NCBI RefSeq assembly: GCF_013402915.1
Contig: NC_050720.1
Location: forward strand, 620,001 to 684,000
Direction: 5' to 3'
Source of the DNA: Zygotorulaspora mrakii
Lineage: Eukaryota; Ascomycota; Saccharomycetes; Saccharomycetales; Saccharomycetaceae
DNA: 64,000 nucleotides
Below are positions 20,928 to 31,024 of this stretch, piece by piece. The position numbers and the translations under genes were made by a program. The notes beneath the pieces are model-generated. The model did not search any database. It was not told the origin of the DNA and worked only from the letters and a program-made list of their open reading frames with translations. Positions within the stretch are counted from its first letter, which is position 1. The number at the start of each line of letters is the position of its first letter.

Positions 20928-22088
20928 ATGTTAAACGTTAGTATCATAAGAACTGATCAAATACACAGCACTGAGAGCATGTTCGCAGTCGGTAAGAAAT
21001 GTCTGGCATACCATGGTCCGATGTTGTATGAAGCCAATATCCTACGGGCTTGGGATCCTGAAATGCGCACTGTGACGTTGACGGTAAATGGTCAATTGAA
21101 GACGTTGAGTCAACCAGAATACGGTGAAGAATTTGACGCGGTACCGGCATCCATAGAAAACGAGCCATGCTATTTTGTACACTATCAAGGTTGGAAGGCT
21201 ACGTGGGATGAGTGGATTGGGCTTGATAGGATTAATGAGTACAATGAAGAGAATATAAAATTGAAGACGGAGCTGACAGAGCAAGCCAGAAGGGCAAAAA
21301 AGCAGAAACAACAAGAACAGCAACGTAAGAAAAAAGGCAGCTCCGTTAGTAATGCCAGCATTGAGAGTGTTAACGGTAATTCGGGCTCTGGAACCGGCTT
21401 GGGGAATAACAAGAAGGGCAAACATGATTCGGGAAATACCGCAACCAAGAAAAGCAGTGGATCCAATATCGGCTCCAATGCGATTGCTGGTGATGAAAGG
21501 CGAATGCAAAGCAATGGTACGGGATCAGCAGGAGCTACTTCGAATGTTTCCCGTATTGTGCTACGTATGCCCGTAAGGCTTAAATCACTTCTTGTTGATG
21601 ATTGGGAGTTTGTTACTAAGAATAAAAAGATATGCCAACTGCCATCACCTACGATGACAGTGGATCAAGTCATAGCCTCTTACGAGTCCGCAAGATCCGA
21701 TGAACTGGAATCGCCCGCATTGCAATCCCAGTTGACGGAATACTGCAGTGGGTTAAACCTTTATTTCGAACATAGTCTGCCGGTGCTGCTTCTGTATCGA
21801 TTTGAAAGGTTACAATACGACGAGATCCTGAAGAAAGAGAAATTTCAAAACAAGCTTCTAGCGTCAATTTACGGTCCAATACATCTTCTGCGATTACTGA
21901 GCATACTCCCAGAACTCATGAGCACCACTACGATGGATTCCCAGAGTTGTCAACTGATAGTCCAGCAAACTGAAAACTTTCTGGACTGGCTCGTGGTGCA
22001 TATCGATCAGCTCTTCGATACCAGCAGCAAGATGGAGTATTACGTAAATACATCAAGTCAATATGAAGGAGTAGCACTGGGAATGTAG
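20928..22088 (+). CDS. EAF3: Chromodomain MRG protein of NuA4 and Rpd3S
   Basis: Subunit shared by the NuA4 histone acetyltransferase and the Rpd3S deacetylase; its chromodomain reads H3K36 methylation. The N-terminal chromo-barrel has FAVGKKCLAYHGPMLYEANIL and HYQGWKATWDEWIG, followed by a basic, Gly/Ser-rich linker and a C-terminal MRG domain ending in YVNTSSQYEGVALGM, as in the yeast protein. The first ATG gives 386 residues with 17 extra N-terminal residues that do not look like the family; the ATG at 20979 (MFAVGKK..., 369 residues) is an equally likely start. YPR022C and AGC1 homologues follow as in S. cerevisiae YPR023C-YPR021C. Confidence 0.93.
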   Translation: MLNVSIIRTDQIHSTESMFAVGKKCLAYHGPMLYEANILRAWDPEMRTVTLTVNGQLKTLSQPEYGEEFDAVPASIENEPCYFVHYQGWKATWDEWIGLDRINEYNEENIKLKTELTEQARRAKKQKQQEQQRKKKGSSVSNASIESVNGNSGSGTGLGNNKKGKHDSGNTATKKSSGSNIGSNAIAGDERRMQSNGTGSAGATSNVSRIVLRMPVRLKSLLVDDWEFVTKNKKICQLPSPTMTVDQVIASYESARSDELESPALQSQLTEYCSGLNLYFEHSLPVLLLYRFERLQYDEILKKEKFQNKLLASIYGPIHLLRLLSILPELMSTTTMDSQSCQLIVQQTENFLDWLVVHIDQLFDTSSKMEYYVNTSSQYEGVALGM

Positions 22089-22392
22089 TCTGCGTTGATA
22101 TAAGACAAAGTATATGTACAGGCCTATAGGTATTTATTTTTTTGTACCGCACACCACTTTTAGCAAGTCGCGAAGGCATTATGAAAATTTCAATTGGGGG
22201 GACTAATCAACCGTATACAAAATATAGAAAATTATGGTATAGAGGACCTTTACTGCTTGCGAAAATATCAAATTAACTGTAAAATTGACGGGGAGTATTT
22301 CCAACACGTCCGTTGCAAGGTTTGTTCGGTTTCTTAGCTATTCGATACTCCGCTGTCATATATATTAGCAAATCAAACGAGTGCCCGCCGAT
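22089..22392. other. Intergenic region upstream of zinc-finger gene
   Basis: A 304-bp AT-rich gap between two same-strand genes. Nothing specific was recognised beyond an AT-rich TATA-like stretch (about 22360-22368). Confidence 0.3.
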
Positions 22393-25300
22393 ATGAAAAA
22401 AAGCACTGATGATATTTCAATGGATGTGACATCTCTTTCAGACATTACTTCAAAAACAATATCGACCAACGAAGATGGTAGGTTCAAATGTCCGTTTCCG
22501 AACTGTAACAAGTCCTTTACTAGACAGGAACATCTGTCACGTCATAAACTGAACCACTGGCCCAAAGAGATATTTAGATGTTCGTACATCTATCCAGATA
22601 CAGGATTAGCATGCAACAGAACTTTTGTTAGGAAGGATCTCCTGTCTCGACATGAAAAGAGACATGAAAAACAAGGCGGCAGACTTTCGAACCATCATTC
22701 AGCGCCAGCGACTCTGGTTGCCAATGGGGAAGATAATCAATTTTTAAACGCTGCAACTTCAAGAACAGGCACTTTGTACTCAGTTTCGAATATTACATCA
22801 GAGGAAAAACAAATTGAATTGCCCCTAAATAATACTACTGCCGAAACGCAACAATCGTCAGAAACATTAGAAAATGCAATTTTAGACTACAGAGTAACTG
22901 CTGAGCAGCAGCCTAGTATCGGTGATCATTCTGGAAGTGAAAGTGTTAACAGGCTATTCAGCTGGTTGTTTGAAGCTAATTATTCGCAACCACAACTCGG
23001 AGGTCAGTATCACAGCATCAACAAAAACAATTCTGCAGGCTCACAATTGTTAAATAAAAGCGGAGCTACCTCTCATAGCAGCCCAGTTGATCTTGCTGGA
23101 AATACACAGAGCTCATTGTTCCACGGCATCGAGGACATTGGCGGGAAACAAAAAGAATCTTCAAAGGCAACCAGTCCTGTCGTGCTGCAAAAGACCTCAG
23201 ACGAAACTTCTAAACAGTTTTCTCAGCCCCAGCACTTGTATGAATCCAATGTCACGTCTTTACCATCTAATCAAATGCAAGACCTTTTTTCCTTAGAGAT
23301 GTTGAACAATGATCCGTTAGATGCTCTTATGCAGGAACTCTCAGCGCCATCAATGGAGTCCCAAAATAGCACTGGTCTTGAGAAAACATCCATGTCGCAC
23401 TCAAGAGTCTCAACAAGGGCAGAGGATAAATGCAAAGATAGCCACCGTGCTAATATAAAGGACAATTTCGAAGTTCAAAAATCAAACATTTTGGAATTAC
23501 AGGAAAATAGTCCTGATACCAAGAAAAAGTTCGAAAGTTCAGGCAATTCAGCATCAAAAACTTCGAAAAATTACAAAAAAAAAATACGATCAACTATGAT
23601 GCCCTCCTTTTTTCATCCTGATCCAAAATCCAAATATGCCATTTCTGGGCAAAAATGTGAAGATTTATATCAGCTCGTTCCGGATCTTCGTGAAATCCCA
23701 ATAGAAAATTTACAGAGAAGTTTACTTTCTTTTTGGTTTAATTTTCACCCCCAGTATGGATTGCTGCACAAGCCTTCATTTCATGTCGATCAGCAACCTG
23801 CCATTTTAGTCTTGGCACTAATAATGATAGGCGCAAGTTTCTTGGGAAGTGAATCTCGAAAGACCACAAGTGACGTCATATGTATTCCGCTGAGATGGAT
23901 TATTTTTTCGAACGAAGATTTTCAACCACCTTCAAAAACTTACATCATACAGAGTTTACTATTGCTAGAATGCTATGAAAAAGCGAGTACTAATAGGTAC
24001 CTTCATGAGAGATCATATTTGCATCATGGAACAACAATACAACTACTTAGAAGAACGCCCTCATTAGGAGGACATCCACTCCGTTTGAAGCCAGAGGAAA
24101 GACCAGATGGAATTCAGGATCCCCAAGAAGTTTACCGGCTTTGGATCGATTGCGAGATGCTGAAAAGAGTAGCACTGTATGCATTTTACATGGATACAAC
24201 ACATGCCGCAGTCTTTGGTTATGCAAATCTGTTTATCAATTGTAGTCAAGTTCAATTGATGTTACCTTGCTCGGATATTGTTTGGGAATCTTATGATTTG
24301 AGTTACGAGAAATTATTGGATCATGGATTTGGCAAAGAGCGTATGACATTTTTATCAGGTTTGAAAGAATTGCTAAGCGAGGTGATAGAAACTTTGCAAA
24401 GAGCAGCAAAACATCAACCTCAGCTTGGCGCCACGGATGTCACCATCAAGTCATGGGATATCAAGAGCGTCCTTGGAAGGAAAGTGTTACTGGCAGGAGT
24501 AATTTCTACGATGTTTCAATGCCAGGAGACTAACGTTGATCTATTCGCTTCAATGTCCAGGGGATCATTTGGCGACGAAGATCACCCTAACAGATCTTTG
24601 CAAGATATACTTTCATTTACCATTAATTATTGGCTTTTCAAAGTTCAAAAAAGCTACCAGGATCCCGATCATTGTTTCATAGAATCTGTCGACTCTGCCG
24701 AAGACAGTATAGAACCAACAAAGGGCGCTGATGTTACTTTGGATCATACCAATATTCTTGGTTTAGACGGTAGAGCGCGCTGTAAAATACCAGAATACTA
24801 TATGGCTCAGATCATGCTAAGAATCTTTCATCACGACTACTACATTTTCGGCGGTGCGCCCTGGAGAATGAATGTGAAGACCGGAGAGGAAGAATACGCT
24901 CTTGCCTCAAAGCATATTCTTCAATTCGCGTCCGATTCCAGTGTCGGCGATGTCGCTCTTGTGTATAGTTATCAATTTTTGTTCGAGATGTTTGTCGACG
25001 AAGATACCCTACAAGTCAATGCAGATTCCTATAGTCCAAATTCCGACTATATTATTACACGTCCAAATACGTTAGCATTGCTTACGCTGCTAATATGGAC
25101 ATGCAGCTTTGTCTTATATGGGTCGGAAGTGACTCTTTGGAATAATAAGCAGCATGAGTCTGTCGATAGTATTTCTACAGTGGACGGTACGATCTACACC
25201 AAGGAAAATGAGCTTCTCAAGCAAACGTACATCCCTAAAGAATCCTTTGAAAATCATCTAATAAGAATGTACTCTTTTTTGAGGATCAAGCCATCTTCCG

Positions 25301-25518
25301 ATGTTGTCACCTACCATAACAGCATAAGAGAGAAGGCCGCTCTTCTCAAAAGCATCGGGGGCAGAAACAACCTCTGTGGCATGATGAAGCACATGCGGAA
25401 TATCTTTGCACAAAGCTATTGGGATTTGGGTCGCGAGTTTTCCAAATTGTTTGATAACTGCTTCGAAAGATCGTTGGGCAAAGCATCCCCAACTTGTATA
25501 AATATGTATAAAGTATAA
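22393..25518 (+). CDS. C2H2 zinc-finger transcription factor (YPR022C type)
   Basis: Putative DNA-binding regulator of 1041 residues (S. cerevisiae YPR022C has about 1130). Two adjacent C2H2 fingers lie near the N-terminus: Cys33/Cys38/His51/His55 and Cys63/Cys74/His87/His91, of the Msn2/Adr1-like spacing with a long second loop. A ~300-residue Ser/Gln/Asn-rich stretch follows. The C-terminal ~600 residues resemble the fungal-specific transcription factor domain, with WFNFHPQYGLLHKPSF typical of this class. Target genes are unknown. The open frame starts four codons earlier at GTG; the first ATG is used. Its place between EAF3 and AGC1 matches YPR022C. Confidence 0.85.
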   Translation: MKKSTDDISMDVTSLSDITSKTISTNEDGRFKCPFPNCNKSFTRQEHLSRHKLNHWPKEIFRCSYIYPDTGLACNRTFVRKDLLSRHEKRHEKQGGRLSNHHSAPATLVANGEDNQFLNAATSRTGTLYSVSNITSEEKQIELPLNNTTAETQQSSETLENAILDYRVTAEQQPSIGDHSGSESVNRLFSWLFEANYSQPQLGGQYHSINKNNSAGSQLLNKSGATSHSSPVDLAGNTQSSLFHGIEDIGGKQKESSKATSPVVLQKTSDETSKQFSQPQHLYESNVTSLPSNQMQDLFSLEMLNNDPLDALMQELSAPSMESQNSTGLEKTSMSHSRVSTRAEDKCKDSHRANIKDNFEVQKSNILELQENSPDTKKKFESSGNSASKTSKNYKKKIRSTMMPSFFHPDPKSKYAISGQKCEDLYQLVPDLREIPIENLQRSLLSFWFNFHPQYGLLHKPSFHVDQQPAILVLALIMIGASFLGSESRKTTSDVICIPLRWIIFSNEDFQPPSKTYIIQSLLLLECYEKASTNRYLHERSYLHHGTTIQLLRRTPSLGGHPLRLKPEERPDGIQDPQEVYRLWIDCEMLKRVALYAFYMDTTHAAVFGYANLFINCSQVQLMLPCSDIVWESYDLSYEKLLDHGFGKERMTFLSGLKELLSEVIETLQRAAKHQPQLGATDVTIKSWDIKSVLGRKVLLAGVISTMFQCQETNVDLFASMSRGSFGDEDHPNRSLQDILSFTINYWLFKVQKSYQDPDHCFIESVDSAEDSIEPTKGADVTLDHTNILGLDGRARCKIPEYYMAQIMLRIFHHDYYIFGGAPWRMNVKTGEEEYALASKHILQFASDSSVGDVALVYSYQFLFEMFVDEDTLQVNADSYSPNSDYIITRPNTLALLTLLIWTCSFVLYGSEVTLWNNKQHESVDSISTVDGTIYTKENELLKQTYIPKESFENHLIRMYSFLRIKPSSDVVTYHNSIREKAALLKSIGGRNNLCGMMKHMRNIFAQSYWDLGREFSKLFDNCFERSLGKASPTCINMYKV

Positions 25519-25844
25519 CAGGTTACTTAACAGGACCACACAACACATTCATCTATTAGATGGCCTTTTATCTAATATGTCTTCATTTAATTACATATTG
25601 ACATATTCACGTGAAGGTCCAATGAGCGGGCGAGATCTTTTCTATCAAAATAATACCACCAAATAAATTCATATCATAATATTTTTTATAAGATCACATT
25701 TGGACATACACCACTGAAGTTGTTATCAGGGATTGAGAATTTTATAGAATTTTCGAGGTTTCCAGGTAGTATTGGGTACATTTGTTATAGCTTTTAATCA
25801 CTATTAGGAATGAAACCTGAGCAATAACCAGTTACAGACAAAAA
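25519..25844 (+). promoter_or_regulatory. AGC1 upstream region with CACGTG palindrome
   Basis: A 326-bp gap. It contains the perfect 10-bp palindrome TTCACGTGAA at 25606-25615, an E-box of the kind bound by Cbf1 or Pho4, about 230 bp before the AGC1 ATG. A centromere was considered because CACRTG also forms CDEI, but no CDEIII-like sequence follows. Confidence 0.35.
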
Positions 25845-28625
25845 ATGGAACAAGTAAACTCGCTCAACGGGAAGAAAATCCAGCAGCTCGAAATTTTTAC
25901 AAAGTTTGCCAGTGCTCTCGTTGAAGAACAGCAAAAGCTACAGGATCCGTATTGTTACATTAGCAATGATAAGGAAGAGCTAGCGGCAGGTGGACCTTCT
26001 CAAAGGGCTTTAGTAGAAAGAATACAAGAAAAACATAAGGAGGATGAAATGGATTCGGCGCAACTGATTTTAAGGTACGATGACTTCGTAAACTTAATCA
26101 CAAGCTCTAAAAGACTTTATTCGAAGTTTACGGACCACTCATTCAATTTGAATCAGATATCGCAAAATGCCTTCGGCTGTATCTTCTTCGCGATTGACGA
26201 GAATAATAAAGGATACTTGACGTTGAATGACTGGTTTCATTTCAATAATTTGCTAGAGAACGATAATTACCACCTTATAATTCTTTATGAATTTTTCAGA
26301 AAGTTTGATGTGGAAAGAATAAAAGCAAAGAAGGAAAAAGTCATAGAATGGGCAAAGCGTAGATCGTTACCTTCAGCAGGACTGAGCGCAGATGATATTC
26401 GAGTCAAATCGATCAATTACGATAATAAATTTTTAAGTTTTGATGACCTTTTTCTCAACCTGAAGCAGTTCAAAGAGACTATCAATCTCTTGCATGAATC
26501 TGTCCAGGATGAATTTGCCAAGAAAAACAATTTATTTTTGGATTGGAATACTCTTAAATTTTTAAAGTTTTATGAGTGCTCTCCGTATGGTAATAAAGAA
26601 GGACCGCATTTGAGTTTGAATTCGATAGTAACAATCCTTCAAAATGACCTCAAGAATGAAAAATTGTTTTTAGGGTTTGATAAGCTTTCCCATATTGATC
26701 CATGCAGAAACTGCTTCACTTTGAGTAAAAACCAATTGGTTTATCTTCTGAAGCTTTTCTACTCGCATAGAATCCCAGCTGACGTTTTCGAATCGTTGAA
26801 TCTCACAAATACAAATTTAATAAAATCTCATAATAACTCCATCGCATTCAATGTTTTCAAAGACATATTCTATTTGTTCCAAAATTTTGATTTGCTAAAT
26901 CAAGCTTTGATAAAGAATGCGACGATGAATGATTATTCAGAACGTGATTTAAGAGAAGGGGTCATTAGCAAATCCGATTTTATGTCAATATTGAACACAC
27001 AGTACAATAGGGTAAACAATATAAACGAATTTTCCCCATCACAAATCAACCTTCTCTTCTCCATCGTTGGCAATGCAAAGGAGAATAACAAGATTCAAAA
27101 ACTAAGAATGCATCACCAAGACTCCCGCATAGAGGACTTTATACAAAATGAATATGCTCACGGAATCAGTGGTCATGAAAAGAGGTTGGAGTCCTTCAAT
27201 AGCAACTATCAGGAACTTGCTGCGGGGTTTGATCAAGATTGCTCGGTAAAAAATTCACCATCATACACGTCTAATGGTGTCTTCAGCTTTCTTTCCAGCA
27301 AACAAGATAATTCTCAAGTGACTTATAATTTGACTACAGAGGACTTTATGAAAATCTTGAATCCTAATTATTTAAACGATTTGGTTCATCAGATGGAACT
27401 TCACCGAATTCAGCAAGCGTCACTATACACCAACTACTACTTCTATCCGATCTTCGATTCTATTTATAATTTCTCTTTGGGTTCTATTGCGGGATGCATT
27501 GGAGCCACAGTGGTTTATCCAATAGATTTAGTGAAAACGAGACTTCAAACCCAAAGATCTGTTACTCAGTATAAGAATTCCATCGACTGTTTTGTCAAGA
27601 TTTTCTCAAGAGAAGGTATCCGGGGCCTGTACTCGGGGCTGGGACCGCAACTGATGGGTGTCGCACCAGAGAAAGCTATCAAATTGACAGTGAATGATTA
27701 TATGAGAAAAACCTTGGGTGATAAGAGTGGCAAGCTAAGTCTTACACAAGAAATTGCTTCAGGTGCGTCTGCAGGTGCATGTCAAGTCGTGTTCACCAAT
27801 CCCTTGGAAATTGTCAAAATTCGACTTCAAGTGAGATCTGAATATGTCACCGAGAACATCGGGAAGTCGCAGGAGACTGCTTTTGAAATTGTCAAGAAAT
27901 TGGGATTTACTGGATTATACAGAGGTATATGTGCCTGCCTAATGAGAGATGTTCCTTTTTCAGCTATATATTTTCCAACTTACGCTCACATAAAGCGAGA
28001 CATCTTCAACTTTGATCCTCAGGATGATACAAAGAGAAGCCGTCTTAAAACGTGGGAACTATTGTTGGCGGGTGGACTTGCAGGAATGCCGAGTGCCTTC
28101 TTAACAACTCCCTTCGATGTGATCAAAACCAGATTACAAGTAGATCCTCGTAAGGGTGAAACTCCTTATGGGGGGATATTGCACGCAGCAAAGACAATAT
28201 TAAAAGAGGAGAGTTTTCGAAGTTTTTTCAAAGGTGGAGCTGCCCGTGTCCTGAGAAGCTCTCCCCAGTTTGGTTTCACATTGGCAGCTTATGAGCTATT
28301 TAAGGGATTACTTCCACTTCCAGATGACAGAAACATTGAATCTTTGGAGGCAGATGATGAGATCCCTACGGTCACGAATTCATTTACATCATTTTTTAGT
28401 GACCTAAGCCTTTCATCGCATCCGACCTCGTATATGCCAACACAACCGGAGTTTTTCAGCCCGATTGTCGATCCATACAGCACCAATTACCTGAATTATT
28501 ACTATAAGAGTTGTCAAGTGGCGAAGTTATTTATTGACCTGGATAATAACTTCTCAAAATTCGATTTTAGGGTGTATTCAAAGTTCCATGACTATCTGAA
28601 AAGAATTGGTTCCTCCAAGAATTAA
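25845..28625 (+). CDS. AGC1: Mitochondrial aspartate-glutamate carrier with EF-hand-like N-terminus
   Basis: Inner-membrane carrier that exchanges aspartate and glutamate and serves the malate-aspartate shuttle. The 926 residues exceed an ordinary carrier because of a ~530-residue N-terminal domain with degenerate EF-hand-like helices, as in Agc1 (902 residues in S. cerevisiae) and human citrin. The carrier domain has three tandem repeats, each with the PX[DE]XX[KR] signature: PIDLVKTRLQ (about 558), PLEIVKIRLQ (about 653) and PFDVIKTRLQ (about 755). A C-terminal tail of ~90 residues follows. It ends 102 bp from the convergent SAE2. Confidence 0.95.
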   Translation: MEQVNSLNGKKIQQLEIFTKFASALVEEQQKLQDPYCYISNDKEELAAGGPSQRALVERIQEKHKEDEMDSAQLILRYDDFVNLITSSKRLYSKFTDHSFNLNQISQNAFGCIFFAIDENNKGYLTLNDWFHFNNLLENDNYHLIILYEFFRKFDVERIKAKKEKVIEWAKRRSLPSAGLSADDIRVKSINYDNKFLSFDDLFLNLKQFKETINLLHESVQDEFAKKNNLFLDWNTLKFLKFYECSPYGNKEGPHLSLNSIVTILQNDLKNEKLFLGFDKLSHIDPCRNCFTLSKNQLVYLLKLFYSHRIPADVFESLNLTNTNLIKSHNNSIAFNVFKDIFYLFQNFDLLNQALIKNATMNDYSERDLREGVISKSDFMSILNTQYNRVNNINEFSPSQINLLFSIVGNAKENNKIQKLRMHHQDSRIEDFIQNEYAHGISGHEKRLESFNSNYQELAAGFDQDCSVKNSPSYTSNGVFSFLSSKQDNSQVTYNLTTEDFMKILNPNYLNDLVHQMELHRIQQASLYTNYYFYPIFDSIYNFSLGSIAGCIGATVVYPIDLVKTRLQTQRSVTQYKNSIDCFVKIFSREGIRGLYSGLGPQLMGVAPEKAIKLTVNDYMRKTLGDKSGKLSLTQEIASGASAGACQVVFTNPLEIVKIRLQVRSEYVTENIGKSQETAFEIVKKLGFTGLYRGICACLMRDVPFSAIYFPTYAHIKRDIFNFDPQDDTKRSRLKTWELLLAGGLAGMPSAFLTTPFDVIKTRLQVDPRKGETPYGGILHAAKTILKEESFRSFFKGGAARVLRSSPQFGFTLAAYELFKGLLPLPDDRNIESLEADDEIPTVTNSFTSFFSDLSLSSHPTSYMPTQPEFFSPIVDPYSTNYLNYYYKSCQVAKLFIDLDNNFSKFDFRVYSKFHDYLKRIGSSKN

Positions 28626-28727
28626 TAGACCTGTAAATATACTATTTATTTTTTTATTTCCCTCAATATACCTATTTATTTATCTACTTTATTCCACTAA
28701 TGATTAAAACACGAAACAGTTCTCGAT

Positions 28728-29828
28728 TCATTTTCTTGTAAAAATTTCAAGTTCTTCCTCATTCCACTCAATTGCGCCGTCGTCAACAAGTTGATTTAGA
28801 TGATCGCTCTTAAAAATATATCCCCTTTCATATGTAGGAATGTTGGTACATGTTGCTTCAATAAATCTCTCTCTTGTCTTTCGGAATATAATTTCCTGCG
28901 ATTTTTGCTTATCATCAAATCTTTCTTGGGTGGTGGGAAAATCTAGCCTTCCGTAACCAGGGGGAGAGTTAGACCTTTCTCTTAAATTATCGAACTTGTA
29001 GCTATCACCTTCATCTAACATGTAGTGTCCGTTGATTATTCCTTTTGCTTTCGGTATGCCATCGAGATCAGGCGGCAGACCTGCTTTAGCATAAAACTTC
29101 TGCAGTTTAACTGTTTTGAACTTCTTTCGTCCTCTTGTCCCTAAATTTGCGTTTTCGTTTCTTTTGAAGTCTTCTAATATCCAAGCTCTCTTATTCAATG
29201 GATGTTTATTGAAGCTAATGTGCTCAATAAACTCTCTCTTCGGTACTTCTGAATCTATATTCTTATCCTTTACTGAGGTGCTGGAACCCGCCAAACAGTG
29301 ATTGTTGCAATTGGTATTATTTTCATTTAGCAAATTTTGATAATGGTCAAACTTTGGACCAGCTGTTAATGTTATAGCATTGCCCTTGTTGTTTAGGTTC
29401 TTGCCCATGCATAATTTGACTGAATCTTCCAAAGGCTGCGATTCCTTTAGAGGAGAACTGAGGTCAGTTTTTTTAAATGCCTCTTGACTGCTTGCAATTT
29501 GCAAAATCTGTTGCTCATTATAAGGTTTTCGTGGTGACTTCTCTCTTGCTTTATTATCGAACTGCGTCAAGATATAATCCTGAGAATCCCAATAGTCACT
29601 CTCCCCCACAATTGTTTCTTGGAACTCGACGTTCTCCTTGTTCTCAAAAGTCGCATTCTTTTGTGAGGATTTCTGACCAGCACAGTTCCTGTTTACGGGA
29701 TTCTTTTTTGTATTCGATTGTAATTCATCTACTTTTAACTCTATCAATCGCGTAATATCTCTTTGAACAGCAATCAGGCCATTTAGATCCAGTTCCAGCA
29801 AGGAATTTAAATTGGATCGCAGTTTCAT
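28728..29828 (-). CDS. SAE2: Sae2/CtIP family DNA end resection factor
   Basis: Cofactor of the Mre11-Rad50-Xrs2 nuclease that starts resection of double-strand breaks and opens hairpins. The 366 residues compare with 345 in S. cerevisiae. The N-terminus is a short coiled-coil-like segment (LLELDLNGLIAVQRDITRL) for self-association. The middle is disordered with several SQ/TQ and SP sites that could be Mec1/Tel1 or CDK targets. The conserved CtIP-like C-terminal part runs from about residue 245 to 345, with KFYAKAGLPPDLDGIPKAKG and FIEATCTNIPTYERGYIF. BUD13 and XRN1 follow as YGL175C-YGL173C. Confidence 0.85.
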   Translation of the reverse strand: MKLRSNLNSLLELDLNGLIAVQRDITRLIELKVDELQSNTKKNPVNRNCAGQKSSQKNATFENKENVEFQETIVGESDYWDSQDYILTQFDNKAREKSPRKPYNEQQILQIASSQEAFKKTDLSSPLKESQPLEDSVKLCMGKNLNNKGNAITLTAGPKFDHYQNLLNENNTNCNNHCLAGSSTSVKDKNIDSEVPKREFIEHISFNKHPLNKRAWILEDFKRNENANLGTRGRKKFKTVKLQKFYAKAGLPPDLDGIPKAKGIINGHYMLDEGDSYKFDNLRERSNSPPGYGRLDFPTTQERFDDKQKSQEIIFRKTRERFIEATCTNIPTYERGYIFKSDHLNQLVDDGAIEWNEEELEIFTRK

Positions 29829-30073
29829 AGAATTGGCAATTTTAGTATGTGATTAAACCTGCTAATTGCTGTTTCTCTTTATACATATCCACCATTCAGC
29901 AGATTGATATTGACCGTGAAATTATTACGCGATGAGAAGAAAGAGCCTGCATGAGTAAATACTAAAAGCCTTGGGAGCACTTGAAAGAAAATCGAGAAAA
30001 ATAGTGATATCAACTCGTGGAACCGTAGCTCAGATTTATGGACTAGTTTATATTGTTCAAACAATATCTCTGG

Positions 30074-30898
30074 ATGTCACTGCATAGCTATTTAAATGAC
30101 GTTTATGGACCAGGAACTCAAGAGAAGAAAAGGAAGAAGAAGGACAAGAATAAAAACTCAAAGAAAGAGAGTAAAAGCTATTTAAACATAACAGAGAGTG
30201 CGCAAACCATATTCCCCAACAGTACCGCTGAAGCTAGTTATGGAATTAAAAATAAGAAGAAAGGCGACAAGAATATCTGGAAAAACCTAGATACTAATGA
30301 AGTTGTGACCGAAAATCAGGGTATACAAAACCTCCCTACTGAGGGTCAGCTCTCTTCAGGTGCATATGCTGGCTTGCAGTCCGCTGAAGACATCGATAAG
30401 CAAATCAAAAGAAAAGAATTGCTGGATGGAAAGATGAGCTCTCGTCAATATGAGGGATCCACGACTGTATTTAGAGATGAGAAGGGTAGGAAGGTTAACG
30501 ATTATGGTAATTATATGAAAAAGGAAATACGAGATGAAGAGCTGCGGGAAGCTGTGAAGAGGCAGGAAATTGTACAATTGAACATGGGTGAATTACAGCT
30601 TTATATGAAGAACGGTTCCAAATCACAGCCAACGCAAGATACGAAGAAGAAACAGTTGGAATTTGAAGACCCTGCTTCTATGTTCGATCCAAAATCGAAT
30701 ACGAGGAATGTGAAAATGTCTGCTTTGGGTAGGCGGCTTTATGAAAAGCTATATCCGATGAATAGGTTCGAAATTACTCCAGGCTGGAGGTGGGATGGAG
30801 TTGACAGATCTAACGGGTTTGAAAAGAAATGGTTCGCTAAGCAAAACGAGCTTGTTGAAAAAAAGGTTCAGGGTTACACATTACAGGAGGATTACTGA
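30074..30898 (+). CDS. BUD13: Pre-mRNA splicing RES complex subunit Bud13
   Basis: Subunit of the RES (retention and splicing) complex with Snu17 and Pml1, which acts at the activated spliceosome. From the ATG at 30074 it has 274 residues (266 in S. cerevisiae) and begins MSLHSYLNDVYGP, the family N-terminus. A Lys-rich segment (about 18-36) follows. The C-terminal Bud13 domain has FDPKSNTRNVKMSALGRRLY and APGWRWDGVDRSNGFE-like sequence (here TPGWRWDGVDRSNGFEKKW). The open frame runs seven codons upstream to a TTG, not used. Its 3' end is 126 bp from the convergent XRN1. Confidence 0.93.
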   Translation: MSLHSYLNDVYGPGTQEKKRKKKDKNKNSKKESKSYLNITESAQTIFPNSTAEASYGIKNKKKGDKNIWKNLDTNEVVTENQGIQNLPTEGQLSSGAYAGLQSAEDIDKQIKRKELLDGKMSSRQYEGSTTVFRDEKGRKVNDYGNYMKKEIRDEELREAVKRQEIVQLNMGELQLYMKNGSKSQPTQDTKKKQLEFEDPASMFDPKSNTRNVKMSALGRRLYEKLYPMNRFEITPGWRWDGVDRSNGFEKKWFAKQNELVEKKVQGYTLQEDY

Positions 30899-31024
30899 TA
30901 TATAGACTAACATACCTAAATATTCAAAGAATATCGATTCAGTCATGCACAATTTCCAAATCTATTACATGGGTTTTTAAGTTCACTTTTGTAATTTTGG
31001 TTTTATTTGCCAGTAAATTGTATT

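Noticed and set aside
25606..25615. CACGTG palindrome as centromere element CDEI
   Set aside because: No AT-rich CDEII of fixed length with a CDEIII-like TTCCGAA sequence follows; a Cbf1/Pho4-type promoter site is more likely.
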